64,000 nucleotides of DNA from Solenopsis invicta (GCF_016802725.1 NC_052664.1:15334405-15398404), one strand, 5' to 3'; shown: positions 13,866 through 28,675, counted from the stretch's first letter. The notes: generated by a model from the sequence alone, not told the origin. Made by a program: numbers and translations.

Positions 13866-16279
13866 AATCTATGGAATTGAAGTTTTACAAAACTTGTAAT
13901 TAATTAAAGAAGAATCAGTAAAAATTTACGTAATTAAAAGAAGAAAGACAAATTTAATTAACTGATTAATTTTGCATTACTTTAAAAGATTTGTATGTTT
14001 ATTTGACGATTATAGTCTTCATGAATGAATTTTACATATTGACAAAGAAAAATGAAAGTAAAACATTAATTTATTGGCAACTCAACAATCAAAAATCTAT
14101 ATGACTACGCTCTTTTCTCGCTTTTAATCGAGGAAATAGTCTGATTGGAACAATTTACTTTTGGACTTTTCATCATGGAAGACTTCAAACAATGTAGTTT
14201 CGTTAATTTTTAAACATCTTTTATATTATAACCTTGGATGGTTTGTCACTTATTACTTTTATTCTTTCAAATTTAACGAATTTTTTTTTTTTTTCAAACA
14301 ATAACATTTAAGGTTATCGCAAACTATTATAGGACTGAAGATGACTAAGTATGATTAAAATGTTCCACTAAATTTATTAAATAAATTATTAATTTTGTGA
14401 CATTTACGTATGCTTGTTTTTTATCTTTCTCTCACGTACGTGTGACAGATTTAATTAGTTGAGCCTATACAATTAAAAATTTGCAAAAGAATTGATGCGA
14501 TTGTTATATTATAATCATTATGATTATTACGAAAAATTCTAATGATAGTAACAATTATCAAATAAACACTGAATGTCATTCTTGGTAAATTCGTTACATC
14601 AAAGACAAACGTTACCTCTACAGCGATTCACGTCGTGTTTCGACATGATTACTGTTATTACTATTCGAAAGTACGACCTTTTTATTAAACTCGTGAATGA
14701 TTCTAGTCCCGGTGATTTATCAACATCTATCGTCATCATTTCACTGTCAATTGAAAGCTCGGGACGTCGCAGACTGGGATTTAATTTACGACCGCTTAAC
14801 CGCGACCGCGAATGAGACTCGCGGTGAGGTCTAAGAAAATGAATGTTATGCGAGTGCACCTGGCAAAGATGATTGTACCACGCGCGTCCCATGAAAAAGA
14901 TGTGACGCGCTGAGAGTGTCACGTTAAAATAATAGCGTGCAAATTGCAGCTACGCTGTGTTACTTTCAGTGACTACAATCTTATGTTCTGATGTCCGGCG
15001 ACCACCGGCATTGAAGTTAAAAAAAAAAAACTCACCCGCGACAACGGATATACGGATATCCACCTGGGAAATTTGCGAGGATGAATCTGCGCGACGATGT
15101 AAATATCCGCGTTACTCTCGTAACGCGAAGGTAGAATTCACCGCTGTCGAAACGTTGCTGCAGTCAAATAATTATACGCCATTACTATTAAAATTGGTGA
15201 TACGTCCGCGAGGGATTGCACGTATTAAATATTTTTGGAAACGTTCACTATCGTGGGAATGGGGAAAACGGAATACGCAATGAGAGGTCGTCCGAACTAA
15301 TATCGATAATTAATACCCAATAAATACTTAAACGGAAGTAGCATTTATTCCGTGCTAGCCAGGCTAGCAGTTGTTCATAATTCTGTCGTGAATGTTTAAT
15401 TCTTCATCCCGCTCGTGTCATCCCCGTTTCGTTAACACAAGAGCACTCCGGCATTATATACATATACGATAAATATATTATACAAGCCTGTTAACTGCAA
15501 TCATCAATAACTCCGACTCTCTAATTTTACGCAAATTCGTTGATTATTGTAAATTCCTGATTTTTTAACGAACTAGCAGGCAATTGAAACATTTTCGACC
15601 AAGCCAGACGAGCCGTATTTTACAGCCAATTGTATGGCACTCGATATATGTCAATTCTTTTTAAATTATTAAAAATAATTAGATTTTAATTAGGTTTGTC
15701 AAATATTTTCTGACATGAATGCTTTATTTTATTGTTACCATTACTAAATAGATAGCATTGGAATGAACAGGAAAGTCAATGGACTTTCCGCAACAAGCTC
15801 AATAAAATTTGAAATTTTACATTGCAAAACATTATTAAAACTTCATTACTCTTTTATATTTTCTAGGAAAAATTTGATATTTATATGGATAGAATGTTTT
15901 CGCTGAAGTATTTAAAAATTTAACTAGATACAAATTTAAAAAGAATTTTCTTGGACTTTGAAGTACATTCAAGCATGACGAGCAATGCTAACAAAGTTTT
16001 GACATTCTAGCAACTTGCTAATTCTACATAATTATTTTTGATAGTCTAACAAAATTATTTTCAGATTTGTGTCCAGCTAAATCTTTAGCAAAACCGTTGT
16101 TTTCGTGCATACATTTAATTCTGCTTCTGTTTTTAGTATGTAAAAATAAAAATTTGAATTATCGGAAAATATATAATTACACACCTTCCTGTAATTGGAT
16201 ATTCTACAATAATTTAATTAAAATAAAATTAGCTGCGCTAATTAATTTGCTTAAAAAAGTATCTGTTTTCCTGTTGCAG

Positions 16280-17862
16280 GTGGTTGTGGAGAGCTCGACG
16301 TTGGCATTAGAATACGGTGATCTCGAGATCGATCCTGGATCTCCGGTGAACCCGGATCTCCTATTCGACTCGCAGCTGATGCATCTCTATGTCCTGACGG
16401 AGAAGAAGGTCTCGAAGGTCAAGGTGCAGGAGTGCTCGGTCTATAAGACCTGCTGGGACTGCCTGGGCGCCAAGGATCCGTACTGCGGCTGGTGCTCGTT
16501 GGAAAACAAGTGCAACCTCCGCAGTGACTGCCAAGACGCGGCCAAGGATCCACTCTATTGGATCTCTTACAAGAGCGGTAGATGCACGACGATCACCACT
16601 GTCACGCCGGACCAACTGCAACGCACCACCGCCAGAACTCTCGAGCTCGTCATCGAGAATCTGCCGACACTGTCCGGGCAATTCCTGTGCGCGTTCTCCG
16701 CTCTCGACAAGACTCTGATTACGAACGCATCGCGGAAGTCCTACGGCGTGAACTGCACCACGCCGAGGACCGATTTACTGCCGTCGATACCGCCGGGCCG
16801 ACACCACTTCACAGCCAAGTTGTCCGTTCGAATGACAAACGGGCCCGATTTGGTGGCGACAAATTTCACTTTCTTTGACTGCAACACGTACAGTTCATGC
16901 ACGCAATGCGTATCGTCGAGCTTCCCGTGTGACTGGTGCGTTGATGGTCATCGGTGCACTCACGATACGGCGGAGAACTGTCGGAACGACATTCTTGTCA
17001 CGGGAGTCAGCGTAAGTTCCCTGCTATTTATCTTCAGATTTTGAAGGGAAATAAAAAGATATAATATAAATATGTTTTCATCAATAGGTTTCTGATTAAA
17101 TAATTATATATAGATATATTTTTCCCAAAACAATTTTTTTTATTCTTATTTGAATTCAAATAAGCGATTCAAATAAGAGGGATTGAACTATTAACTTGTC
17201 AAATAATAAATGATGTGTAAATGTTAAATAACTTACGTGGTACGTCGTCGCTTAATACTTTCCAATTCTTTTCTTTCTCTTTTGGTTTTGTTGCACTCAA
17301 AACACAATATTTGAGAAAATTTACAGTTAACAATAATCGCACGCATTAATTGTTAAAATATTATGATTGCGTAGCATTTTGCATCACATTTTCGACAGTA
17401 ATGCGCAATTTTGCGAAATATTATTAATAAAATAATATACTAGTACCATTTCAATTGACTTATTCAATCAAACAACTAGTGTGTTACTCGTATTACGCCA
17501 TTCTCGCATTCGTACATTTGGAAATAGTAATTATAACAGTAATTATAATAGTAATTATAGTAACAATTATAATAGTAAATAAATTACAACAAAAATTATA
17601 TGACGTAACACAAGATATATTTACTCTGTAAATTTTCCAAAGTGAAATTTCACTCAAAATAAATGAAAGTTTAATCGATAGTGAAATTACTGTCACTCAT
17701 AGCGAAGTGATATTTCATTGTTCATAAGAGTGAATGTTTAACTTCAACCGTAAAGTGATTCTTTTGCTCGATTAGAGTAAATGGTTTGCTCCATTAGAAT
17801 AAATGATTCACTTCGGATTAGAGTGATTAGAATTTATCAGAACTTTTCTTAAACTGACAGCG

Positions 17863-17928
<66 letters not shown>

Positions 17929-20900
17929 TGTTGATTCGCACAGCAAACTATTAACTCATAAGTTTAAAAACTCAGTAATAAATAAACTCAATATTTTTAA
18001 TTTAAATTTGTATGTAATAATAAAATGTGAAAGCTCAAAGAAAACGTTAAACGTTACGTTAAGATTTTTCTTTATGCATTAACAGTTTACGTACAGATTT
18101 AAGTTTAAAATCAATACTGAACGTAACGTTGTGCTTTATGGATTTTCTTGTGCAAAAAACCTTAGCGCATGCACTGTAACATGGAACATGGAACATAGAT
18201 TCATTCATTAATAATAAGGAATAATATTTACAATAAACGATATACAGAAGGAAAGAATTCACTTTACGACACAGAGTGGAAAAATTTACGTCATATGAAT
18301 GAAAAATCACTTTAACTCGAATAATTATCAATCATTTCATTTTTCGAATGGACTTTTACTTCAAGAAAAGAGAATAAATCTAAATAAAGTTACAGGAATA
18401 ATTATCACAGCAGAACAGTAAATTATATGTATTCCATTTCCTGCCATTTTGAGCTACAAATGAACAAACGAATGTATACCATGCGCGAAATAACGCTACT
18501 TTGACAATTATTTTTTACCCTGATACTCTCTGTGTTAATTGTATGTATATCAAGTTCATTGATTACGCGCACTGATAATCATTAATCGATCGAAATATTC
18601 ACATTATACAGAACAATATTATGGCGCAGATCGTATCGCGCCACTGCCTGCTTGCTCTAGTATCCGTGTGAATGGTAGCGATCTTGCTTAAGCTGGAATT
18701 ACATAATGCATAATTTCTTAAATGATAACTATACATACTGTTGTGCTTGTACTAAAAGCCGTTCTATTAATCGCAAGTCAATTGCATTGTACCATTGACA
18801 CTTCTGATTGGTTGTCGCAACAAGCGTTGCATGTTCCTGCGACTAATATAGAACGGCCTTTAGTGCAGACACAACAGCGTGCAAACTAAATCATCGAGAA
18901 ATTCATGCATCATCTGATTCCAGCTTAATATAATATAACTTGCCATATGCTGCATAAACAAATGCTAAGGCTGTACAAATGCCACGCCAGCCAAAATGTT
19001 GTTCTGTTTTGTCGAAATATATAACGGTTTATGAAATAAATTTGTATTGACCATGTCCTTTGTATTCAAAATTGAAGTTTTTAATTGTAAATTGAAGAGA
19101 ATTTTAATTAATGAAAAAATAAAATTATTTGGAATGAAAGGTTTACGAGGAAAACCTTTCTTTCTCTCTTACGAGGAAAACCTTTTACTTTTGTGTTGGA
19201 AATTGTGTTGTAATAAGTCATTTTTTACCATTTGATTGTACAATTTTATAACTTTCCATGTTTTAAAACACGTCCATATACATACGAAAATTGTATTTTG
19301 AACATACATATAATAAATCATGTAATGAACAATTCCGTAATAGATTGTAATTTATGATTAAGAACAGTTTTTTACAAGTTAAAAAACGTGTTATGTAAAG
19401 TAATATTACAGTATGAAATGTCGCTATTAATCAAAACGTTTATTGAGTTATAAAATTGTACAGTCGACGATATCAAATGGTAAAAAACCTATTCAACTAG
19501 TTCTTGTAGTAGTGAGTTTTCTCGTAAATGCTTTCTGTCCAGAATACAATTTTTTGTTTTCATAATTAAAATGTGCTTTTTAATTTACAATCAAGAACTT
19601 TTCAAAAACTCGAGGATATCTCATAATCTTTTCTCGTTGGTTTAATCATATATTGCGTCTTGTTTTGAATCGGTTCTTGTCACCTAAATTACGAATATTA
19701 TCGCTCAATTGAGAACTATCGGAAGCGTAACGAAGATATTGTTCTCTCTTCGTTCTCAATCTCTTATCAAAGGCGTGGTGAGCATCAGTTTATTATTAGA
19801 TTAGGAATTACAGAAATCAGCGTGTGTGGTATACATTTTTTACACAAATATATGGGATCTATAATTCAAATGCTGGTTTTGAACATTCTAATTAGAGGGT
19901 GTTCAAGGTACTCTCACGCTTGTTTTCTCAATATATCAAATGGCAATCAAATGGTTAGATTAATTATAACTTAAAAATCAAGTAATATTCCTTTATCACA
20001 AATGATTGATTAAATAACTAAATAAGCCAAAGATTATATATATGTATATGCTCAATCTTTAATTCATTTAATTATAAGCGTATGGAAGTATGTATTAATT
20101 AATTTTTAAGTTAATTTAACTTTACTATTAATTTAACTTTTTGGTTAACCGAAAGATCATAGTAGTTTGGCCTTTTGAGAGATAGCGATCGAATAAAATC
20201 CGATAATTTAAACCCGACACAGAGAGCAGAACTCTATATCACGATCGTTACATTAGAGATGTTGATATTTTAATTTTAATTTAATGATTTATCTAATTAC
20301 ACATAAATATATCTATTCATTTAAATCTTTCACCAGAATGCATGACAGATTGATTCATTATATGAATAAAAAAATAAACAAGATTAAAATGAGACTTATG
20401 TTATTTAATAAATAATTTATGTTTTTTAAATTTTAAATAATCCTGAATTATTTTTAGATTTATTAGAGAGGAAATGTATTTTTCTCCGTTTAACTTCTTA
20501 TTGAATTTTGCGAGCAAATAGGAATGTCATGTAACAAGCGATCGAACGTAGAAGATATTAAATAAATTTTTATTTACTTTATTGGTTAAAGTTTCATTAC
20601 TTAAATGAATATATGAGTTTGCGAATAACTTGAGTGTAGCGAAGTTAATAAATTTCTTCATATTGGCTTTAATTATTAACATAGTTTCAAGACACACTCA
20701 TCCGATAACACGAATTTCTAGAGATCTGTGATAATTTATATACAACTGAAAATATATAAGAAGTTATAGAAATATTCCCAAAATTGTACAGTAAATTAAT
20801 ATACATATAATTCTAATATTCATAATTTTTTATTCGTGTTTAAAATGATATATCCTGCCTTAATAGGTCAATTATCTACATATTAAATCGTTTATTGAAA

Positions 20901-23900
20901 CTAAATTTAAATAAGGAAAAAAAATCAGCTAAAATCGATATAATAGTGGGTTCGCTTATATTCATATTTCACTGAAACTCATTATAGTTTGAAAATGGAT
21001 TTACGTTTTGGCAAGATAAACGATTCATATGTGCTGCAAACTCACAACACCTAATTTCGAAGCAGAATTGCAATTCTGTTGTTGCGCACATGTTAACATG
21101 CATCGACTAATTTCATTTCGACATCAACTCGATTCGTTTTGAAGTTAAAACGTAGCGTTCACTCCATGAATATTAATGCGTGATTATCAATTAATTTGTA
21201 ATTTTTGATGAAAACTCAATGCTGAGAACTTCGCTCTATGATTTGAATTGCATAATGTTTAAAATAATCAAATGAAATAAATGGAGCAAGCGAAATAAAA
21301 TTTGAACACAGATTAATTTAATTAAAATTTTTAATTGTTTCAACAATAATAGCTTAAATAAATTTTAAGTAAATGTTAAGTAAAAATATTAGTTTGCTTG
21401 TTTTTTTAATAATCTCACGTATATTTTGCAGAGAATGGGACCAAGCTATAGGAGTGGGCCAGGTTTTTGTCCCACTATAAACGCCACCGAATCTCAAGAG
21501 ATCCTCGTGTCTTCCGGTATCAAAAAGGCGATACGAGTCAAAGTGCATATCATTGGGGTATGTCAAAAGATTATTATATCACATTTAAAAAATAATATTT
21601 AAAATATAATATTTAAAAAATATTATTTCTGATTAAATTTTTGATCAATTTTTTATCTTTTTTATTTTGAGTCTTTTATATTGAATTATAAAAAGAATTT
21701 TAAAACATCGTAAATAATTCACGAGTTCACATTTTTCTAAATTTCATTTTAAATAAAATGATGAGTTTGATGAATACTTAAGTTTTACAGTTTATTTTTT
21801 AATATGCAAAATTTTAAGTATATCATTGAATTCAGGATTCTATTGAGAAATATACGAATATACACTCTATGTAAAACGCAATTTTCAGCAATTCATCATA
21901 CAAACGCGATTTGTGTGCCAATTCAACATCGAGGGTCGCGTAACAAGCGTGAACGCGCGTCTGTTAGCCGACACGATTTACTGCGAGGAGACGGAGTTCT
22001 CTTACACCTCTCGCGCGCCGAACATCACGGTACCTTTTGCAGTGATCTGGGGCGGTTCCAAACCCTTGGATAATCCGGACAATATACACCTTGTGATATA
22101 CCGTTGCCGCGACATGGCTGACAACTGCGGCATGTGCCTGGCTTTGCCAACGAAGTACGGATGTGGCTGGTGCCAGAGCTCGGACAGATGCGAGGTAAAG
22201 GATCAGTGCGACCGCGGCTCAGGCATGTGGCTGAACAGCAACCAGACCTGCCCAAATCCGGAGATAAAATCGTTTGAGCCGGTAATGGGCCCCTGGGAAG
22301 GCAATACAAACGTGACGATTCGCGGCATCAATCTTGGCAAGACATTCAAGGTGAGAAAAGCGTGAATTTTTTTTTATTTGTTTGTTACTCGTTATCGAGG
22401 TAAAATGTAGTCGTCTTCATCCTCATTTTTGTTTACATAGTAATATATTATAAAGATTAATGTAAAGGATGAAGAGATATTATAAAAATATTAACGAGAG
22501 CTTAAGTCGGAAAGATTGATTTTTTTCTAAAATCTTAGTTATTAAGAAATATATTTAGAGTACTACTTTGAAGAAATAACAAAGTAATGAAACACTTTTG
22601 AAAGTGCTTTACAGCGCGCTGCTTAATAAGCCATAACTTGCTATTGTTTAAAGACATCTCATAGGCCCAAGAGTTTTATTGAATAAATTAAAATAATAAC
22701 GGGTAAAAACTATAATAAAACCTACAGTTAAAAAGATAAATGCTTAACTTTTAAAAGAATGCAGAAAAAATTTGACAAAAAGCAGATTCCAATTTAATGA
22801 ATGAACTGACGAACTATTATTTGAACCTGCTATGTAGCAAAATTAAGACTTAATGATTAAAGACTAAAATAATAATATAATTATAAACTTTTAAAGTTTT
22901 TTAAATTTGGAAATATGTATTTTTAGATTTTAGACATTTTTGTATAAAAGTATTTTTGTATAAAAGTATAAATAAATTGACGATTAAATATAAATTAAAC
23001 ATATAATTAGAAACAACTCAATTTCTTATTTTGGTCCTTTCTTAAATAAGCGAGTTTTAATTTTTTTTTAAATATCGATATGCAATACCTAAAGACTTTT
23101 TTACATTACAGAATTTAATTTTAACATTTGCATTTATTTATTTTGCATGTTAAACTTTTATCGTAATTAATACAATATTGGCATTTGTTACCCAATAAAA
23201 TGTATTTATTTAATACACATAATTATTTAATACGTTGCAGGACATAGTCGGTGGCGTTACCGTGGCCGGTATGCGGTGTCTACCTTATGAGGAACTTTAC
23301 ATTCGAACGAAGCAAATCGTTTGCCGAGTTGATGGACCTGGTACGCAAGAAGGCAGGAGCGGACCCGTCATCGTTAAGATTGAGGACTTCCGTGGAGAAT
23401 CCGACTACAATTTCGAATTTGTAGATCCACAGATCATCTCAATAACACCTAAATATGGACCTTTGAGCGGTGGCACTACTATCAAGATCACCGGTAATTA
23501 CATGAACGCCGGTAGTACTATCCATGCTGACATCGACGAGTTACCTTGCTCCATAATAAGCGCTGAACCCAATGAGGCTCTTTGCATGACGAGTCCAAGT
23601 GATCGAAAGCGGAGCGGCATGCTAAAGATGTCCTTTGACGGTGGTAAGCGTTTATACGATGGCTTCTTCGAATACGTCGACGATCCGACAATCGAGAGTG
23701 TGGAAAGTGGCGTGGCTGGTCAGATGAAGGTTCCGAAAGGAATTCCGGCGGGTGGAATAAAGATTTCCGTCACCGGTAAAAACCTCGGCTACATACAGAG
23801 TCCACAAATGTACGTCTACTACGATGAGAAAATGTTCGTGTCGCAGTGTGAGGTGCATAGTCAAGAGAGCATGATGTGCAAATCGCCAACCATCGAAGTC

Positions 23901-26900
23901 CCAGAACATATAATGCTGGATGCCGAACGTCCGCTCTCTCTCGAATATGGTTTTCGCATGGACAATGTTACCGGTGTGCAAAATCTCTCGCAGCATGGCT
24001 TTAATCATTTTCTTCTGTATCCAAATCCGATCTACGAAGTCTTCGAGGAGGAAGTTAAATATTACAAGAGTGACTATTTGACGATCAATGGTCAACACCT
24101 TGATCGTGCCTGCCAAGAATCTGACGTGGTTGTTCAAATCGGTAACGCCTTCTGCAATGTCACGTCCTTATCGCGGCAACAGCTCACTTGTCGGCCACCC
24201 TTGACGCAACCACCGGCTATCGATGCCCAGGGTCTGCCCAATAAACAAGAATTGCCGGAGGTGGTACTAATAGTGGGTGGTACGCTTCGTTATAATATTG
24301 GCAAGCTTAGCTACGCACTGCCAGCTGGATTGAACGGGCCGTTGTCGAAACCTGCGCTTATCGGCGTGATCGCCGCCATCGTGATCTTAGTATTTGTATT
24401 CATAGCGTTCCTTATCGCCTATCGCAGAAAGTCTACGGAGAGCAATCGCGTATTGAAGAATATGCAGGAACAGATGGATATTCTTGAGCTACGAGTCGCT
24501 GCCGAGTGTAAGGAGGCCTTTGCCGAATTACAGACGGAAATGACTGATCTCACGGGAGATCTTACCAGTGGTGGCATTCCCTTCCTTGATTATCGCACTT
24601 ATGCAATGATGATATTATTCCCCAGCGACGACAACAGTCCGGTACTGCAGTGGGACAGGCCAGAACTCGTACGAAAAGAAAAGGGATTGCGCTTATTCGG
24701 TCAATTGATAATGAACAAGACTTTCCTATTGTTGTTTGTACGAACACTTGAGAGCAATCGTTACTTCTCGATGAGAGATCGAGTTAACGTTGCCAGTCTG
24801 ATTATGGTTACACTGCAGAGCAAAATGGAATATTGCACAGACATCCTGAAAACGTTGCTGGCGGATCTTATAGAGAAGTGCACGGAAGGCAAGAGCCATC
24901 CAAAGTTATTCCTGAGACGGTAAGTATGCGACGTTAAACTTTCAATTATTATATTATATAACAATGCTTGATATTGAGGAAACTTATAATATTTATTTAT
25001 TTTTTATAGAACTGAGAGCGTCGCTGAGAAGATGCTGTCTGCTTGGTTCACATTTCTCTTGTACAAATTCATGAGAGAATGCGCCGGTGAACCATTGTAC
25101 GTACTGTTTCGCGCGGTAAAACAGCAGGTCGATAAGGGTCCTGTCGATGCGATTACATCAGAAGCACGATATTCCTTGTCCGAAGAAAAATTGATCCGAC
25201 AATCTATCGACTTCAAAGCAATGGTAAAGAAACGTCAATATTTCAATAACATACTTCAATAGCATAAGGACGTTTTCAAGAACGTCGCTCTGCATTGCGA
25301 TATTTGACATCTTCGACACACATGATTATTTTTGTTATTTAACTGCTACAAGCGATACAAAGTATAATCGTTGCAACTCAATTGAGCACTATATTTCCAC
25401 TTACTGTAATAGTTCCTATACGATTTTTCTAAATTTATTTAATGTATAATAATTTATATATTCTTTGACACTGAAGATGACCCAAAAAACCAGGACGTTA
25501 AAACGTTTATTAATTGTTTGGATATAATAAATTGCATGTACACACGACTATTTTATATTGGTTCTTATTGGTATTTATTTTTATGGTATTAATTGAGCGA
25601 GTCTTCGGTTGCATAAGTTGATGCATTGTAATATATAACTTTTCTCTTACAATTTCAGACGGTTTACGTTTCGATATCTCAACAAGCCGCGTTTGTTGGA
25701 GGAATGGATCCTAACACGGAGAATGTGCCAGTCAAGGTACTTGACTGTGACACAATATCTCAAGTGAAGGAGAAAGCGTTGGATACAATCTACCGAGCGA
25801 CTCCATACAGCCAAAGACCCCGAAAGGAGGATCTTGATCTCGGTAAAATACTCTTATGTTTGAATATTTAAAAGTCATATAAAACCAAGTAAATCATTTT
25901 TACATTATACTTGATGAAATGTTGCAGAATGGCGAACTGGCGCGTCCGGTAGATTAATTCTTTATGACGAAGATTCAACAACGAAAACGGAGGGCGAGTG
26001 GAAAAAGAGAAATACTTTGAATCACTACAGGGTACCGGACGGAGCGTCGCTCAATTTAGTCTCCAAACAATCGTCTATATACAATCTTTCGATTCTATCG
26101 GAAAAGACGGACAAATCGCACAAATACGAAACCTTGAATCTTAGCAAATTTAGTTCGGCGAGTCCCCCGCTTTCTCGCGCAACTTCGCCGCTCAATCAGA
26201 ATATCGAAGCTGGTATGAAGATTTGGCACCTTGTTAAGCATCATGATTCCGATGCGCGAAAGGAGGGAGATCGCGGCAATAAAATGGTTTCGGAGATCTA
26301 TTTGACGAGGTTACTCGCAACAAAGGGTACGCTTCAAAAGTTCGTCGACGATCTGTTCGAAACAATATTCAGCACTGCCCATCGAGGCTCGGCGCTACCT
26401 CTCGCGATCAAATACATGTTCGATTTCATGGACGACCAAGCTCTGCAACACGGCATATCCGATCCGGAAGTGGTCCACACGTGGAAGAGCAATTCCCTTC
26501 CCCTTAGGTTTTGGGTTAATCTCATAAAAAATCCGAATTTTATTTTCGATATACACAAGTCCAACATCGTGGACTCATGTTTGTCCGTCGTAGCGCAGAC
26601 GTTCATGGACAGCTGCTCGACGTCGGACCATAGATTAGGTATGTACCTTTTATCAAGTCCTATATTATGTTCGCTTCGATTGAGGAGATTCAAAAGATTT
26701 TTTCTTCTGCCATTCTTAGGTAAGGACTCTCCGAGTTCGAAACTATTATATGCGAAGGACATTCCAGTGTACAAAGAGTGGGTGGAGCGTTACTACTCAG
26801 ATATTAAAGTCATGCCAGCCATATCCGATCAAGACATGAATGCCATGCTTGCCGAAGAGTCGAGGGTATTTATCCATTTTTATATTCGTAATGCATAAAT

Positions 26901-27133
26901 TTCGGAACAAAATTTGTTTGAATGATTTCTAACGCATTGTTCGTCTGATTTTATTTCAGTTGCATACAACGGAGTTTAACACGAATTGTGCTTTATACGA
27001 ACTGTATACATACGCGGGTAAATACAACGAACAACTAATAGTCACGCTCGAGGAGGACGAGTTCTCGCAGAAGCAGAGACTGGCGTACAAGCTCGAGCAA
27101 GTGCACAATATAATGGCGGCGGACAATCCCTGA
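16280..27133 (+). CDS. PlexA: Plexin A, semaphorin receptor (5' part missing, nine exons visible)
   Basis: Transmembrane receptor for semaphorins in axon guidance; its cytoplasmic GAP domain acts on Rap-type GTPases in this family. Exons: 16280-17011, 21432-21557, 21889-22350, 23241-24919, 25010-25223, 25659-25842, 25928-26638, 26720-26865, 26960-27133; all have GT/AG borders and matching phase, giving 1475 visible residues. In visible numbering: end of the sema domain (1-50), PSI1 (about 51-102, CLGAKDPYCGWC), PSI2 (about 205-240), PSI3 (about 357-391, KYGCGWC), IPT/TIG repeats to about 800, one membrane span about 810-834 followed by YRRK, the juxtamembrane helix (MQEQMDILELRVAAECKEAF), the split GAP with the LRRTESVAEKML arginine pair near 999-1000, and the RhoGTPase-binding insert from about 1072. 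It ends HNIMAADNP. Signal peptide and most of the sema domain (about 450-500 aa) lie upstream and were not found. The A-type assignment rests on remembered similarity to fly PlexA across PSI2 and the cytoplasmic region. Confidence 0.95.
17866..17925. repeat. (AG)30 microsatellite
   Basis: Uninterrupted AG dinucleotide run in a Plexin A intron. Confidence 0.95.
18689..18928. mobile_element. MITE-like element with ~90-bp inverted repeats, copy A
   Basis: Starts AGCTGGAATTAC and ends with its inverted counterpart; arms continue through CTGTTGTG and CTAAA(A/G)GCCGTTCTAT. TTAA is present at both borders and may be a target-site duplication. No coding capacity. Confidence 0.65.
22351..23240 (+). 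other. Plexin A intron within the IPT region
   Basis: 890 bp of AT-rich sequence bounded by AAG|GTGAGA and TTGCAG. Nothing else seen. Confidence 0.7.
25224..25658 (+). other. Plexin A intron between GAP part 1 and the Rho-binding insert
   Basis: 435 bp; it contains one copy of the dispersed hammerhead-like motif at 25471-25507. Confidence 0.65.
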
Positions 27134-28639
27134 TGCATGACCATGAACTCCATGAAGCACATGACGAAACCTGCTCGTCAAGAGTTACCCTGCTGAGCGG
27201 TCAATCGCGATCCGGTATAATTATCAACGGCGCGAACGAAGGGAACTGGCCTACCTTGAAATCGATTATCTCAGGTTCCGTGCAAAAGCCAGTTTTCTCA
27301 GCTTAACGCAAATCGCGAGTGAACTTTGAAGTTATTCCGATGGGGAAAGGGGGCTAAAAAATATCGCGAGTTAACTGAGAATTAATTAAAGGACTAAGTG
27401 TTAAAAGTACATGTCGAGGAAGTCTTCTCAGAGGTCGCCAGTTCGTAGGTGTGGCCATAATCATAAGCACATTGCCGCGTGCGCGCATAATTGTACATAA
27501 GATATCAAAAATCATGAATAATTGTAATAGGATATTAAATGTACGATCACTCTTCGACGGCCGAGTCGAGTGTAAAAGCGGGGCGAAAGCGTTTCCCTCG
27601 TTGCGCGGTGGTCGCACGTCCGTTTGCACCGCGAGTGATTTTAAAAATGAATGTAATAATGTGAAACACACACTAGTGATAAGAGAGGCGCGAGTGAGGG
27701 AATCAGCCGCGATCGATAATTTGTAAATGTGTTTAAAAATGAAAAAAAAATGGTCGATTGCCGGCACCGTGATCTCGGTGATCTGGCGATTTTTAACGAA
27801 GAAACATTTCCATCCACCGCTACTCTAGCTGAATTTTTTTGAATTACGAGAACTGACGAATTTTAAGAGATAATTATCGATAACGATGAAATAATTAAAC
27901 GATATGGGTATATTATATATATGTATGGATGGTATGTCGTATGTATATGTGTACATATATACACTTTATACCGGCGCAAGCATGCCTGTGTGTGCGTGTG
28001 CGTATATCTAGTATCCGATGAGGAGGCGCGCGTGCGAGCAGGTAGGACGGTATCCCGCGCCGAGTTATTTTGCCATAACTTTATCACACAAAACGAGACC
28101 CAAGGAAGTCTCATTCGCTCACACGCTTATAAGCGCGCTGTCGCGCGCTCCATAACTCGGCAGCGCCGTACCGCGCGCACGTGCGTATTTAATATGGTGT
28201 ATTATGTATACTTACACGGCGCTCGAGAAGAAAGGCAGAAAGGAGGGAAAAAAAGTCATCCGCGCAACGGAGACAGACTGTGTATTAGTTAGTAAGTAAT
28301 TAATCTATGGACTATGGCCGCGCGCGAGGCCAGCTCGATGTGACGGTTGTGTTGAGTGTGCGTGCTTCCCCTCCTTGGTCTCTGCGACTCATTGTTCCAT
28401 TTCGCCATTTAATCGTTCATTCCTATCGTCGTGCATCCATCACCGATGTCATCGTCGCTATCCATAATCATCGATAACCTTGTCCTTTTCCTCCCTCATC
28501 CTCATGTCCATAGCTATCTCCCAATCTCTTTCTCTTCCTTCCCCTCTCTCTCCCCTTTCTTCATACTACTTGTAGCATGTCCACCATCAAAGTTGTCCTG
28601 TTCTTCCTTCATCCTTTTACAATTCATCTACATACTACT

Positions 28640-28675
28640 TTCTATCTCTCTCTCTCTCTCTCTTTCTCTCTCTCC
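28640..28675. repeat. TC-rich microsatellite
   Basis: TC dinucleotide run with one interruption, in the likely Plexin A 3' UTR. Confidence 0.85.

Larger units (their letters stand above)
1..16279. other. Region upstream of the first visible Plexin A exon
   Basis: Sixteen kilobases with no recognisable coding exon. AT-rich up to 7.3 kb, then blocks of higher GC at about 7320-8880, 10540-11100, 11500-13250 and 14570-15300, where longer chance frames occur on both strands. None of these frames reads like sema domain. It is probably intron of Plexin A, since the first visible exon begins inside the protein. It also holds the elements at 1960-2141 and 9143-9305. Confidence 0.5.
17012..21431 (+). 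other. Plexin A intron after the PSI2 exon
   Basis: 4.4 kb, AT-rich, no exon seen. It holds an (AG)30 microsatellite and a MITE-like element at 18689-18928. An 18-bp sequence around TTACGAGGAAAACCTTT is repeated near 19142 and 19171. Confidence 0.65.

Noticed and set aside
16067..16279. Open frame extending the first visible Plexin A exon upstream by 71 codons
   Set aside because: AT-rich, not sema-like, and a clear CTGTTGCAG acceptor precedes 16280. It is intron read-through.
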